In this document: in pieces, positions 55,152 through 64,000 of the stretch
Layout of the letters: each line of letters begins with the position of its first letter
How positions within the stretch are numbered: position 1 is the first letter of the stretch
NCBI RefSeq assembly: GCF_009617895.1
Contig: NZ_BLAW01000001.1
Location: 2,223,001-2,287,000, forward strand
Length of the DNA stretch: 64,000 nt
Source of the DNA: Prolixibacter sp. SD074
Lineage (GTDB): Bacteria; Bacteroidota; Bacteroidia; Bacteroidales; Prolixibacteraceae
Direction of reading: 5' to 3'
Translations under genes and position numbers: made by a program
The notes under the pieces: model-generated
What the model was told of the DNA's origin: nothing
The model's database searches: none
Seen by the model: the letters and a program-made list of their open reading frames with translations, nothing else

Positions 55152-56759
55152 TTACCGTCCGAGATATTTATCGTATAATTTGCTGTCGGAAAGTACCTGA
55201 ACGGCTTTCTTTATGGCCTTATCATCCTCATCCATAATCTGAAAATAAGTGCCATTGTCGTATAAATCGCGCGCTATTAACGCCCTTATCTGTTGCTTTA
55301 GCAGATTCTCCGAAACTTCCGGATTTTCTTTTCCCGGCTTAATTTCTTCCTCATCTCCTTTCGCCACCAGCTTCTGATACATCGCATCACTTATCGTGTA
55401 ACCCTTGTTAAATGCGTCAAACGTTTTGTACTGCTTCAGCAGTTCCCCGCGGTTTTTGTCCATGTATCCCACCACAAACGGGAACAATACATTCTTGCGA
55501 ACCAGCTCGTTATAGTAGCGATAATTCACCGAGGTATCCATCGGGACAAAAATATCGGGCATGATTCCACCTCCGCCATACACTTTCCGCTTAGTAACCA
55601 ACGTGTGCGTCATCAGTGAATCGGGCAGGTTAATGCTATCGCGACTAAAGAATTCGCCATGTTCGAACCGTTCGAGGTAATCGTTCCGGTATTCCTTAAT
55701 TCCTTTCGAATAAGGTTTCTGAATATTTCTGCCGGAAGGTGTATAATAATGTGCCGTTGTTAAACGGATCATGGAGCCATCACTTAACATGAACGGCTGC
55801 TGTACCAACCCCTTTCCAAACGTCCGGCGGCCAATGACTACGCCACGGTCCCAATCCTGAACAGCACCCGTCACAATTTCGCTGGCCGAAGCGGAACCTT
55901 CGTCAACCAGGATAACCACCTTGCCATCTTCAAAGTCACCACTTCCGGTAGCAAAATATTCCCGTTTAGGTGAATGAATACCTTTCGTGTAAACAACCAA
56001 CCTGTGATCGGGCAAGAACTGGTCAGCCAGTTCAATAGCCGCACGCAGGTAACCGCCTCCGTTTCCACGAAGATCGAGTACCAGACCGTCAACCTTGTTA
56101 TTGTTCTTCAGTTTATCCATCGCTTCCAGAAACTCATCCGGTGTGGTAGCAGCAAAACGGTTCAGTTTGACGTAAGCAATGTGCTTGTTCAACATGTAAG
56201 CTGCATCGAGACTGTGAATAGGGATTTTGTCGCGAACAATGGTAAAATCCAACAGGTTTTTCTCACCTTTTCTTTTTATCTGGAGATTCACTTTCGTTCC
56301 CTTGTCACCGCGGAGCATATCGAATACATCCTGGTTTGTCAATCCGATGCCGGCAACATTCTTACCATCGACCGTTACGATGCGGTCGCCGGGACGAAGT
56401 CCGACTTTCTCCGAAGGTCCGCCGGGAATGGTCGTTAACACCATCAGGGTATCCTGGTGAATATTAAACGAAATACCGATTCCTTCGAAATTCCCCTGCA
56501 GCGGCTCGTTCATCTCTTCCACTTCTTTGGCAGAGATATACACGGAGTGTGGATCCAAATCGGAAAGTACCTTCCTGATAGCATCTTCCGTGAGGGATTG
56601 CAGATTGGTTGTATCAACGTAAAATGTCTGAACCAGACGAAGTACCCGTCCAAATTTAATGGCCTGCGACTGTACATCCTGCTCCTGCGCCTGTACCGAA
56701 GCCGGAATTAACAGAGCCGTAAACGCAACAAGTAAAAGGGATAATTTCAAATATCTCAT
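55152..56759 (-). CDS. S41 carboxy-terminal processing peptidase (CtpA-like)
   Basis: A 535-residue secreted protease with signal peptide (LSLLLVAFTALLIPASVQA). A PDZ domain at about 85-165 (GIGISFNIHQDTLMVLTTIP, KVGLRPGDRIVTVDG) is followed by the S41 domain. Nucleophile Ser is in VDEGSASASEIVTGA and the general base Lys in GRRTFGKGLVQQPF. The substrate-binding strand is LVLDLRGNGGGYLRAAIELA. It trims C termini of periplasmic proteins or lipoproteins. The C-terminal 100 residues are helical and charged. It is transcribed alone. Confidence 0.93.
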   Translation of the reverse strand: MRYLKLSLLLVAFTALLIPASVQAQEQDVQSQAIKFGRVLRLVQTFYVDTTNLQSLTEDAIRKVLSDLDPHSVYISAKEVEEMNEPLQGNFEGIGISFNIHQDTLMVLTTIPGGPSEKVGLRPGDRIVTVDGKNVAGIGLTNQDVFDMLRGDKGTKVNLQIKRKGEKNLLDFTIVRDKIPIHSLDAAYMLNKHIAYVKLNRFAATTPDEFLEAMDKLKNNNKVDGLVLDLRGNGGGYLRAAIELADQFLPDHRLVVYTKGIHSPKREYFATGSGDFEDGKVVILVDEGSASASEIVTGAVQDWDRGVVIGRRTFGKGLVQQPFMLSDGSMIRLTTAHYYTPSGRNIQKPYSKGIKEYRNDYLERFEHGEFFSRDSINLPDSLMTHTLVTKRKVYGGGGIMPDIFVPMDTSVNYRYYNELVRKNVLFPFVVGYMDKNRGELLKQYKTFDAFNKGYTISDAMYQKLVAKGDEEEIKPGKENPEVSENLLKQQIRALIARDLYDNGTYFQIMDEDDKAIKKAVQVLSDSKLYDKYLGR

Positions 56760-56930
56760 ATCATATAATTCTTTACCTGACAGCTATATATTTCACAAAA
56801 ATAACACAATTTCCTACGAAAATAACCTTATCCTGTCAAGGAGTGTCCCAGTTAACAATTAATAACCTCTCGAAGAAAGTGCAAAACCTCCACACAATTA
56901 ACTATTAAACTAATTTGAGGTAGTAAAGTT

Positions 56931-58745
56931 TTAATCTTCAATCGAAAAAATCTCCCGGATGAGCGCGTCATATTTTTGGTGCAACACTTTTCGCTTTAGT
57001 TTCAGTGTTTGAGAAAGTTCGCCTGTACCTTGTGACCAGGTATCGGCGACCAACTTAAAACGTTTGACTTGCTCATTATTTCCCAGTTTTTTATTCGCCT
57101 GACGAACTTCTTTCCGCAACAGCGCATCAATTTCGGGATGCTGAATCATCTCCTGCCTGCCTTTCAATTCCAGATTCTTGCTGGCTGCATATTTTTCCAA
57201 CACATCGAAAGCAGGGACAATAATTGCACTGGCAAACTTCTGATTCTCACCAACCACGAATACCTGTTCAATAAAATGTGAGCCTTTCAAGATATTTTCG
57301 ACGGCTTGCGGGGCCACATATTTTCCCGATTTCAGCTTGAAGATCTCTTTTTTCCTGTCGGTAATGCGAAGGAACTGGCCATCTTCCAGCACGCCGATAT
57401 CGCCGGTATGGAACCAACCATCCTGATCAATCACCTCGCGGGTCATCTCTTCTTCCTTATAGTAGCCCAGCATCAGTCCGGGACCTTTGGCCAGGATTTC
57501 GCCGTCTTCCGCGAGCTTGGTCTCCGTACCGTTATCCAAAGCCGGACCAACCGTTCCCAACTTGACACGGGAATCATCCATCGGGTCATTCACAAAAATT
57601 ACCGGCGAAGTTTCCGTCAGGCCATAACCTTCGTAAACGCGCATACCGGCCATCCAGAAAAACTGGTGCAAATTGATTTGCAGCGCCGAACCGCCCGACA
57701 CCATGTAGTTAATTCGTCCCCCCAACGCTTCACGCCATTTGGAATAGATTACCTTATCGAAGAATTTGAATTTTAACTGGTCGACAGCATTAAATTTAAT
57801 GCCCACATAAAATTTCCGGGTAAATTTCACCGCCTCGTCGAATATCCACTTTTTCACGCCGGTCAAATCCTTTCCCACTTCCATCACCTGCTCGTGCACC
57901 TTCTCCAGCAAACGCGGAACGGTGTTGAAGACATGCGGGCGAATTTCTTTAATGTCGCGGGCGATGGTGGCCAGGCTTTCGGCATAGTACACCGACAAGC
58001 CGTTGATCTGAAAATTGTAATCCATCATCCGCTCGTACACATGACAGAGCGGCAAAAACGACAGCGCCACATGCGACATGCCCATGGCGCGGGGGCCATG
58101 GCCCAGTTTGTAAGCTGTTGCCATTGAATTACTCAGCAAATTTTTGTGCGAAAGCATTACACCTTTGGGTGTTCCGGTGGTGCCGGAGGTATAAATCAAC
58201 GTCAGCAAATCGTCTTCATGAATGCTGTTTTTGATTTCCTCAATCTTCTCTTTCATCGCGGGAAGCAACTCCTCCCCTTTGGTCAGCAACTCCTTCCACG
58301 GGCGGGCATCATCAATCTCATTAAAGGAATAAATTCCTTCCAGCGACGGAGCCCCCGAACGCAACTCGCCCAGCTTCGACTGGATGCTGCGATCGCCCAC
58401 AAACAGGTACTTCGCTCCGGCATGACGGAGAATGTATTTCTGCTCGTCTAGGCTGAGCGTCGGATAAACCGGCACATGAATGATTCCCGCCTGGGCTGCT
58501 CCCATATCGAGCACGTTCCACTCCGGACGGTTACCCGAAATGGTGGCTACTTTGTCGCCCTTCTCAAGGCCCAAATCAATCAGTGCACAGGCAATAGCGT
58601 CTGATTGGCGCACATAATCGGCGGCCGACCAGGGCATCCAGTTTCCATTCTCTTTCCGGGCGAAAGCCAACTCCTTTTGGCTGTACTCTCCCCGGTAAAG
58701 ATCAAGGATATCAAAAAGTCGTGTTAAGTTTTGCATGGTTTTCAA
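56931..58745 (-). CDS. Long-chain acyl-CoA synthetase, AMP-forming
   Basis: A 604-residue ANL enzyme activating fatty acids via acyl-AMP. P-loop LIYTSGTTGTPKGVMLSHKN, A5 YEGYGLTETSPV, A7 DGWFHTGDIGVLEDG, A8 ITDRKKEIFKLKSGKYVAPQ, matching FadD/FAA of Bacteroidota. Length is typical. The start ATG at 58745 precedes QNLTRLFDILDLYRGEY. No neighbouring fatty-acid genes. Confidence 0.93.
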   Translation of the reverse strand: MKTMQNLTRLFDILDLYRGEYSQKELAFARKENGNWMPWSAADYVRQSDAIACALIDLGLEKGDKVATISGNRPEWNVLDMGAAQAGIIHVPVYPTLSLDEQKYILRHAGAKYLFVGDRSIQSKLGELRSGAPSLEGIYSFNEIDDARPWKELLTKGEELLPAMKEKIEEIKNSIHEDDLLTLIYTSGTTGTPKGVMLSHKNLLSNSMATAYKLGHGPRAMGMSHVALSFLPLCHVYERMMDYNFQINGLSVYYAESLATIARDIKEIRPHVFNTVPRLLEKVHEQVMEVGKDLTGVKKWIFDEAVKFTRKFYVGIKFNAVDQLKFKFFDKVIYSKWREALGGRINYMVSGGSALQINLHQFFWMAGMRVYEGYGLTETSPVIFVNDPMDDSRVKLGTVGPALDNGTETKLAEDGEILAKGPGLMLGYYKEEEMTREVIDQDGWFHTGDIGVLEDGQFLRITDRKKEIFKLKSGKYVAPQAVENILKGSHFIEQVFVVGENQKFASAIIVPAFDVLEKYAASKNLELKGRQEMIQHPEIDALLRKEVRQANKKLGNNEQVKRFKLVADTWSQGTGELSQTLKLKRKVLHQKYDALIREIFSIED

Positions 58746-59196
58746 ATTTCAACCCCAAAAATAGCTTTTATCATGAAGAAAACCGTTTTTGCCTTAAAAT
58801 CGAACGGAAAGGAGGTTTTATAACAATGTTATGAAGATTCTTCCTGCAGCCGGCAAAAGGGAAACTTAGGCTATTTCCGTTACCGTTGGGCTTTGGTAAG
58901 CAGTCCCGGCCAGATGTGCAAGTCCTAATTGTTCGATTACGAAATAATATCGACTGCTCCGGTATTAAACTTAACGAATAATTACCACTCGAAAGAGTAG
59001 TACACCAGAAAAGTATCTGCAAATTGCGTTTTGGTTTAAACTGTTTTATCCGAGGGATGTTATTAACGGGTTATCCGGAAATAAACTTCATGTAATTGAA
59101 GCAACCAAGGCTGTAACATTCGAATCATTACAATAACAAATAAGCGGATCCCGGAAATAATTCAGGGTAACCGGTATAAAGAAGAAAGTAAGCATC
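58746..59196. other. Intergenic region upstream of the DUF5686 gene
   Basis: About 450 bp between divergent genes. No gene recognised. It contains GGGTAACCGG near 59165, which resembles the first half of the ECF-type sequence but lacks the second half. Confidence 0.4.
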
Positions 59197-61662
59197 GTGA
59201 CGATACACAATATAAAAAGAATATATAGCACGCTATTTATCATATTTTTGCTTCTCGCCATAGCCGGGCCTTTGCAGGCACAAACCACCGTTGTGAGCGG
59301 GACCATTACCGGTGCCGGCACCAACGAGCCGGTGCCCTATGCCAACATTGTGTTTAAAGGGACCTCCATCGGATCGATTTCGGACACCACCGGACACTAC
59401 CGGCTCTCGTCCAAACTTTCCCTTTCGGTGATACAGGTATCGGCTATTGGCTACCAGGCGCAGGAAATAAAACTGAAACCAGGCAGCCAGACAATTAATA
59501 TCCGGCTGGTAAGCGAAACCTACAACATTGACCAGGTAGATGTTTCTCCACCGGTGAACCCGGCACATGCGCTGTTGCGGAAAATCATCGCCCGGAAGGA
59601 CATTAACGACCCGAAGAAATTTCCAGATTACCAGTGCAAGGTGTATACCAAGATGGAAATCGACCTGAAGAATGTGAAGAAGCCGAAGAAAGGCTCCAAA
59701 CTTTGGGATCAGTTTGCCTTTGTATTCGCCCACATCGACACCCTGAAATCGGATGGAAAAACGTATCTGCCGGTGTTTATGACCGAGACCTTTTCGGACT
59801 ATTATCACCAGCACGACAACACTGACCACGAACGGGTGATTGCAACCAAAGCCTCGGGAATGACCACCAGCATGATTACCGGGTTCACCGGAAAGATGTA
59901 CCAGGATTTTGACATTTATGACAACTACCTTCACGTATCGGATATTGGCCTGATATCGCCGCTGAACAACCACGGATTGCTGTTTTACGAGTATTACCTG
60001 CTCGACAGTACCGAGGTGCAGGGGCACAAGGTATACGAGGTATCGTTCAAGCCCAAACAGGTGCAAAGTCCCTCCTTTACGGGAAAATTCTGGGTAGCTG
60101 ACTCGACTTACGCTATTACCAAAGTAGCGTGGAAATTGTCGAAGAAAGCGAACATCAACTTCGTGAACACGCTCGGCATCGACAAAGAGTTCCGCTACAA
60201 CGACGGACGGTGGCTTCCCCGGAAGGACATGATTTTTGCCGACATCAATCTGCAAAAAAATAAGGATGCCAAAATGATTGGCATCATGGGGCGCAAAACA
60301 ACCTTATACGATTCGTTGCAGTTTTCGCCACCACCAAAGGAACTGCAAAAAATGAAACGGGAAATCAGCGTGGCCAGCGATGCCCTGGAAAAGGATTCGA
60401 CTTTCTGGACAACCATCCGCCCCGAAAAGCTTAGTAAGAGCGAATCGCAAATCTACTCGATGGTCGATTCCATTAAGAATGTGCCGCTGTTTAAAACCGT
60501 TGCCGACTACATCCACATGTTCTATTACGGTTACAAGGATTTGGGCAAGATAGAACTCGGTCCGTATTACTACATGTACAGCTACAACCAGGTGGAAGGG
60601 CAGCGCTTCCGGATAGGCGGACGGACCACCATCGACTTCAGTAAAAACTGGCGATTCAACGGTTTTGGCGCTTACGGTCTAAAAGATAAAGGTTTTAAAT
60701 ACGGCGGCGGCGCGGAGTATTTCTTTAAAAAAGATCCCGAGCTTTCGCTGAATGCCCAGTACGAACACGACTACCAACTGTTGGGGAAAAGCAGCAACGC
60801 CTTTATGGAGGACAACATCATGACGTCGCTGCTGAGTAAAACACCTACTACGCAGCTGAACATGATGAACCAGTTCAATTTCACCGTCACCAAAGAGTGG
60901 CTGGGCGGATGGAGAAACCAATTGCAGTACAGCTACAACAAGATGTACACCGGGCCGTATGTTCCGTTTATTGCCCCGAACGGAAACACCATCGACCACA
61001 TTGATTACGGGGAGCTTACGCTGAAAATGCGGTATGCGCCGGGCCAGCATTACATGCAGGATGATTTTGAGAAGATTTACCTCGACTCGAAAAAACCGAT
61101 TCTCAACCTGGACCTGACCGTTGGCCGGAAGGAACTGGGCGGCAATTACAATTACTACAAGGCCTACTTCGATATGTACGATAAGCTTCCCATCAGTCCG
61201 TTTGGGTACACCACGTATCTGTTGCGCGCGGGGAAAACATGGGGAACGGTACCTTTCCCGTTGCTGAAAATCCATGAAGGAAACGAGACGTATGCTTACG
61301 ATATCTACGCCTACAACCTGATGAATTACCAGGAGTTTGTGAGCGACCAGTGGGCCAGTTTATCGCTGGAACAGCATTTCAATGGATTCTTCCTGAATAA
61401 AATACCGCTGATGCGGAAACTAAAATGGCGTACCGTAGCCGGTTTTAAAGTGCTGAAAGGTAGCCTCAAAAACGATACACAAAAAGAGATGCAGCTACTT
61501 CCCGGCATGACCGGCCTGGGCAAAAAGCCGTATATGGAGACATCGGTGGGAATTGAGAATATTTTAAAACTCCTGCGCGTGGATGCCGTTTGGCGGTTGA
61601 ATTACCACAACCCGGATGTGACGAATTTGGGGATATTCTTCTCGTTGCAATTCTCGTTGTAA
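59197..61662 (+). CDS. DUF5686 outer-membrane protein with carboxypeptidase-like regulatory domain
   Basis: An 821-residue envelope protein starting at GTG 59197. Signal peptide (LFIIFLLLAIAGPLQA) then a CarboxypepD_reg-like domain at about 35-110 (VVSGTITGAGTNEPVPYANI, SDTTGHYRLSSKLSLSV). This leads into the DUF5686 region (ALLRKIIARKDINDPKKFPD) and a C-terminal barrel ending NLGIFFSLQFSL, whose terminal Leu-type end suits outer-membrane insertion. Members are common in Bacteroidota with unknown role, structured like TonB-dependent receptor relatives but lacking a plug. Transcribed alone. Confidence 0.85.
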   Translation: MTIHNIKRIYSTLFIIFLLLAIAGPLQAQTTVVSGTITGAGTNEPVPYANIVFKGTSIGSISDTTGHYRLSSKLSLSVIQVSAIGYQAQEIKLKPGSQTINIRLVSETYNIDQVDVSPPVNPAHALLRKIIARKDINDPKKFPDYQCKVYTKMEIDLKNVKKPKKGSKLWDQFAFVFAHIDTLKSDGKTYLPVFMTETFSDYYHQHDNTDHERVIATKASGMTTSMITGFTGKMYQDFDIYDNYLHVSDIGLISPLNNHGLLFYEYYLLDSTEVQGHKVYEVSFKPKQVQSPSFTGKFWVADSTYAITKVAWKLSKKANINFVNTLGIDKEFRYNDGRWLPRKDMIFADINLQKNKDAKMIGIMGRKTTLYDSLQFSPPPKELQKMKREISVASDALEKDSTFWTTIRPEKLSKSESQIYSMVDSIKNVPLFKTVADYIHMFYYGYKDLGKIELGPYYYMYSYNQVEGQRFRIGGRTTIDFSKNWRFNGFGAYGLKDKGFKYGGGAEYFFKKDPELSLNAQYEHDYQLLGKSSNAFMEDNIMTSLLSKTPTTQLNMMNQFNFTVTKEWLGGWRNQLQYSYNKMYTGPYVPFIAPNGNTIDHIDYGELTLKMRYAPGQHYMQDDFEKIYLDSKKPILNLDLTVGRKELGGNYNYYKAYFDMYDKLPISPFGYTTYLLRAGKTWGTVPFPLLKIHEGNETYAYDIYAYNLMNYQEFVSDQWASLSLEQHFNGFFLNKIPLMRKLKWRTVAGFKVLKGSLKNDTQKEMQLLPGMTGLGKKPYMETSVGIENILKLLRVDAVWRLNYHNPDVTNLGIFFSLQFSL

Positions 61663-61699
61663 ATGGATGGTTTCAGGTTTTAAAATTTCAGGTTCTGTG

Positions 61700-62010
61700 G
61701 TTGGGACAACACATCCCGTCAGGGATACATATTCATCACCTCCGGTGAAGCCGGAGGATTGGCTCACCCAATAAAAACAACTCCGGCAGGAGTTGAATAT
61801 CGGAGAACATGACGTTCAACGGTTGTTAACTGAAAGCCGTTGACTAATCCCTAAAAGATGAAATATTCAACCCACTTCGGGGTTGATTGAAAGAGTGGCT
61901 CTCCCTACCCCCAATTTCTTTGGGGGTGAAGAATATCTATCCGGCGTTGCCGGAAAAAGAATAACATGCGGTCTTTCCCTTCAGGTTTCGGGTTAGCGCA
62001 ATGCGGTTTC
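61700..62010. repeat. Cluster of short palindromic units
   Basis: Several different hairpins follow one another: ATCCCGTCAGGGAT, CCTCCGG-TGAAG-CCGGAGG (61739-61757), CAACTCC-GGCA-GGAGTTG (61788-61805), CAACCC-ACTTCG-GGGTTG near 61868, and CCCCC / GGGGG around 61917-61926. They have no coding sense and are of the same style as the adjoining block at 62041-62575, but are not in copy 1. Confidence 0.75.
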
Positions 62011-62040
62011 TGTTGTTATGCGCTGATAAACCACACCACC

Positions 62041-62575
62041 ATTGCGGTCGGAAGAACATTCGTTTTTCAATCCAAACCATCGCGCGACCGCGTCAACATT
62101 CAACATTCCAACCCGGGGCGTTGCCGCCGGGCTGAAGTAAGCCGGGCTTTCAGCCCATAATACATTTCATATCATTTCTTGATTCCTTAGGAATCGCCTG
62201 TTGTTAGAAAAGCCTTTTGGTATCCCAATATTCGACCCCGGGGTCGTACATTTATTCATCGCTTCTTATTCTAACAATATGTCATCCCGCCGGGATGAGA
62301 TTCACACGTTGTTGCAATTTCCCAAAGCTGAAATTAATTAGGCTAAAGCCCATTGTATATTGGCTCTTTTCATCCCATGGCTGTCCCGGTTTTTCGGGAC
62401 ATGGCCTTATTCATCTTTAACTACTTCGTGGTTTTATAAAAAAATCCCGGTAGGGATTGAAGATTAATCACCATGCATGCAATGCATGGAAAGGGCCCCA
62501 CCAAAACACCGGAACGTTGTTCGGAGTGCTGCCGCTGATTTAAGGATGTCATCCCTCCGAGGGATGACATCCTTT
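62041..62575. repeat. Palindromic repeat block, copy 2 (uninterrupted)
   Basis: 535 bp that match, inverted, 31328-31631 plus 33254-33483. It retains the empty site of the insertion element. Small differences are scattered (for example TTCG versus TCCG in the AAGGATGTCATCCC hairpin loop), so the copies are not fresh duplicates. Confidence 0.9.
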
Positions 62576-62614
62576 TGTCCATTTTCAATCCCCACAATCA
62601 ACGGGACCCATTCC

Positions 62615-63361
62615 TCATTCTGTCCCGGTTGCTTCTTCGGTGGTCTCTTCTTCTTTTGTTTTGCGGCCGTTTAATGCTGCGTAGGTTTTACGCAGTTCAT
62701 TCATCTGCCCAAACAGGGTGACAACGGCATCGGTAGGCGCATAATTAACCTGCAGCTCCATAGCCAGGCAAAAATGGTTGTAGCCCTGGGTGGCCGCACG
62801 CTTAAAACTGCTGGCCGAGGGTTCCTCACTGGCTTCCTCGCTGTTGCGGGCTTTGTAGAGGGTATTGAACCCGGTGTTTGCCGTTTCCAGCCCGGTCAGC
62901 ATTTCGGCGATTCCAATGGTAGCCGCATCGGCTTTGAGGTTTTCATCGTCGTTGTATTTCTGCAGCATTTCCGAAAAAATCCCCGTTCCGGTGTTCATCA
63001 CCCGCTTTTCCACGTTCCAGTAAGGCTTGAAAAACCGCTTCAGGTTTTCGGCCGCCGCCTTCTTTGCCACGTCCCGTCCTATCAGGTCGGTGGTGATGTT
63101 CCGTTTGATTTCGGCAAACCGGTCGTCCCGGTCATCATCCAGCTCTGCCAGTGAGCTACTTTTCTGGTTTTCGCCCGACTTGTTCATTTGCGCGCCCATC
63201 GCCTGGTTATCGCTCTCGAGTTGGGCCAGCACAGCTGCCGGGATGCCACCCAATGGCCCGACCACCGGTTTCGCGTAATCGATAGTTGATTTGTTGAGTG
63301 AAAAGAGGTCGTTAATCCTCATGCCGCTGACATGCAACGTTACGAATTCTTGTATTTCCAT
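62615..63361 (-). CDS. DUF6261-like protein
   Basis: A 248-residue soluble, mainly helical protein: MEIQEFVTLHVSGMRINDLF at the N terminus, a charged middle (ELDDDRDDRFAEIKRNITTD) followed by FFKPYWNVEKRVMNTGTGIF, and a low-complexity Glu/Thr tail (TKEEETTEEATGTE). It resembles the DUF6261 family of Bacteroidota, with no known function and no signal peptide. A 41-bp tandem array lies 85 bp upstream and a palindromic block follows. A deleted copy of the gene with the same upstream array sits at 33.5-34.0 kb. Confidence 0.7.
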   Translation of the reverse strand: MEIQEFVTLHVSGMRINDLFSLNKSTIDYAKPVVGPLGGIPAAVLAQLESDNQAMGAQMNKSGENQKSSSLAELDDDRDDRFAEIKRNITTDLIGRDVAKKAAAENLKRFFKPYWNVEKRVMNTGTGIFSEMLQKYNDDENLKADAATIGIAEMLTGLETANTGFNTLYKARNSEEASEEPSASSFKRAATQGYNHFCLAMELQVNYAPTDAVVTLFGQMNELRKTYAALNGRKTKEEETTEEATGTE

Positions 63362-63445
63362 AAATTCCCGTTTTGGTTATTCATTGATTTTAGATGGTTT
63401 TGAAATATTTGACGTTTCATTCGTTCGAAAATGGCGTTTCTTCCG

Positions 63446-63656
63446 GCGGCAGATGGTCCGCGACACGAAGCGGGACACTTCTGCAGGCGGCAGATGGCCG
63501 CCGACACGATGCAGGGGGCTTCTGCGAACGGCAGATGGTCCCCGACGACTGGCGAGAGCTTTCTGCGAGCCCCAGATGGCCGTCGACGCAAATCGGGAAA
63601 CTTCTGCGAATGGCAGACAGGCCCCGACGCCGCGCCGGAAGAAAAATCAGATTGCT
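63446..63656. repeat. 41-bp tandem repeat array, copy 2
   Basis: AGATGG-type unit positions recur at 63451, 63492, 63533, 63574 and 63615 (last as AGACAG), exactly 41 bp apart. Units carry the same TCTGC..GCAGA palindrome as copy 1 in reverse orientation. It lies just upstream of the DUF6261-like gene. Confidence 0.9.
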
Positions 63657-64000
63657 GAATGCCCAGTAACTACTGGCTTTTTAGCGACTTTGGCTTCGGA
63701 ACGCCGCTTCAGCGTGGCCTTAACTTTTCCAAAGTTTAAAGCTTTGGAAAAGGTTTCCGAAAAGCAGAACCGCTGGTATGTATACAAGCTATGTTTTGGT
63801 CATGATGATTAGGTTTTGGTTTAAACATTTATATTCTCTATTGGCAAAACAGGACATACTAGACTGATCTTTCGACTAACCGTTCCACATATCCTCTACA
63901 CGTGTTTTGCTTGTTATGGTCGCAATGGAAACGCCGGCGATAAAATTTAACTCATATTCGGGAGCCTGTCTTTATCAAATCGTTGTATGAATTTATAAAA
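63657..64000. other. Window end, no gene seen
   Basis: About 340 bp. A palindrome CCAAAG-TTTAAAG-CTTTGG lies at about 63730-63748. Nothing else recognisable; a gene could begin beyond the edge. Confidence 0.4.

Noticed and set aside
59163-59190. Third copy of the ECF-type promoter before the DUF5686 gene
   Set aside because: GGGTAACC is present but TTTT and GTATTAAC are not; only GTA matches in the second half.

Overview
The window comes from a Bacteroidota chromosome, most likely Marinilabiliales/Prolixibacteraceae-like. This rests on Bacteroides-type promoters (TTTG / TAnnTTTG), GldA/F/G-type ABC genes, an S46 dipeptidyl-peptidase, DUF5686 and DUF6261 families, a sigma/TPR/CHAT gene set, and a 16S-tRNA-23S-5S operon. 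Family names come from recognisable motifs only; no database search was run.

Layout. 1-1.4 kb: end of yicC, then gmk and nadD. 1.5-2.3 kb: outer-membrane barrel protein. 2.8-8.4 kb (minus): an aromatic/2-oxoacid cluster in the order pheA, flavodoxin, aminotransferase, ferredoxin, and three oxidoreductase subunits. Just upstream are a decayed phenylacetate-CoA ligase and an intact NDP-forming acyl-CoA synthetase (9-11.8 kb). 12-14.7 kb: universal stress protein, truncated haemoglobin, thioredoxin/glutaredoxin fusion, GroES. 14.7-18.9 kb (minus): DPP11-type peptidase, Maf, KdsC-like phosphatase, DUF2520 protein. 19.0-24.5 kb: rRNA operon on minus, with tRNA-Ala but no normal tRNA-Ile. 24.9-31.2 kb: MarR-controlled RND efflux operon. 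31.3-34.0 kb: palindromic repeat block split by an IS1380-type element, then a 41-bp tandem array and a DUF6261 fragment. 34-40 kb (minus): DUF6155, HAD phosphatase, broken Nif3-like gene, DUF4340, GldG, GldF and a frameshifted GldA-like ATPase. 40-42 kb: POTRA/barrel protein.

42.6-50.5 kb holds the most unusual set. It has an ECF sigma factor overlapping a membrane protein with repeated cytoplasmic modules and C-terminal TPRs, a secreted S9 peptidase, a membrane-anchored TPR-CHAT (caspase-fold) protein, and, divergent from the CHAT gene, two tandem 35-codon genes for double-glycine-leader peptides with near-identical 14-residue cores. The sigma gene and the peptide genes share an identically spaced two-part upstream sequence (GGGTWACCTTTT, 11 bp, GTATTAAC). 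This suggests one regulon: sigma switches on itself and the peptides, and the peptides may act on or through the envelope CHAT protein. That link is inference.

50.7-58.7 kb (minus) is housekeeping: THUMP RNA methylase, CysE-CysK, NadR-type kinase with PnuC, CtpA-like protease, long-chain acyl-CoA synthetase. 59.2-61.7 kb: DUF5686 outer-membrane protein. 61.7-63.7 kb: a second, inverted copy of the palindrome block, a full DUF6261 gene and a second 41-bp array. The two copies form an inverted duplication about 28 kb apart.
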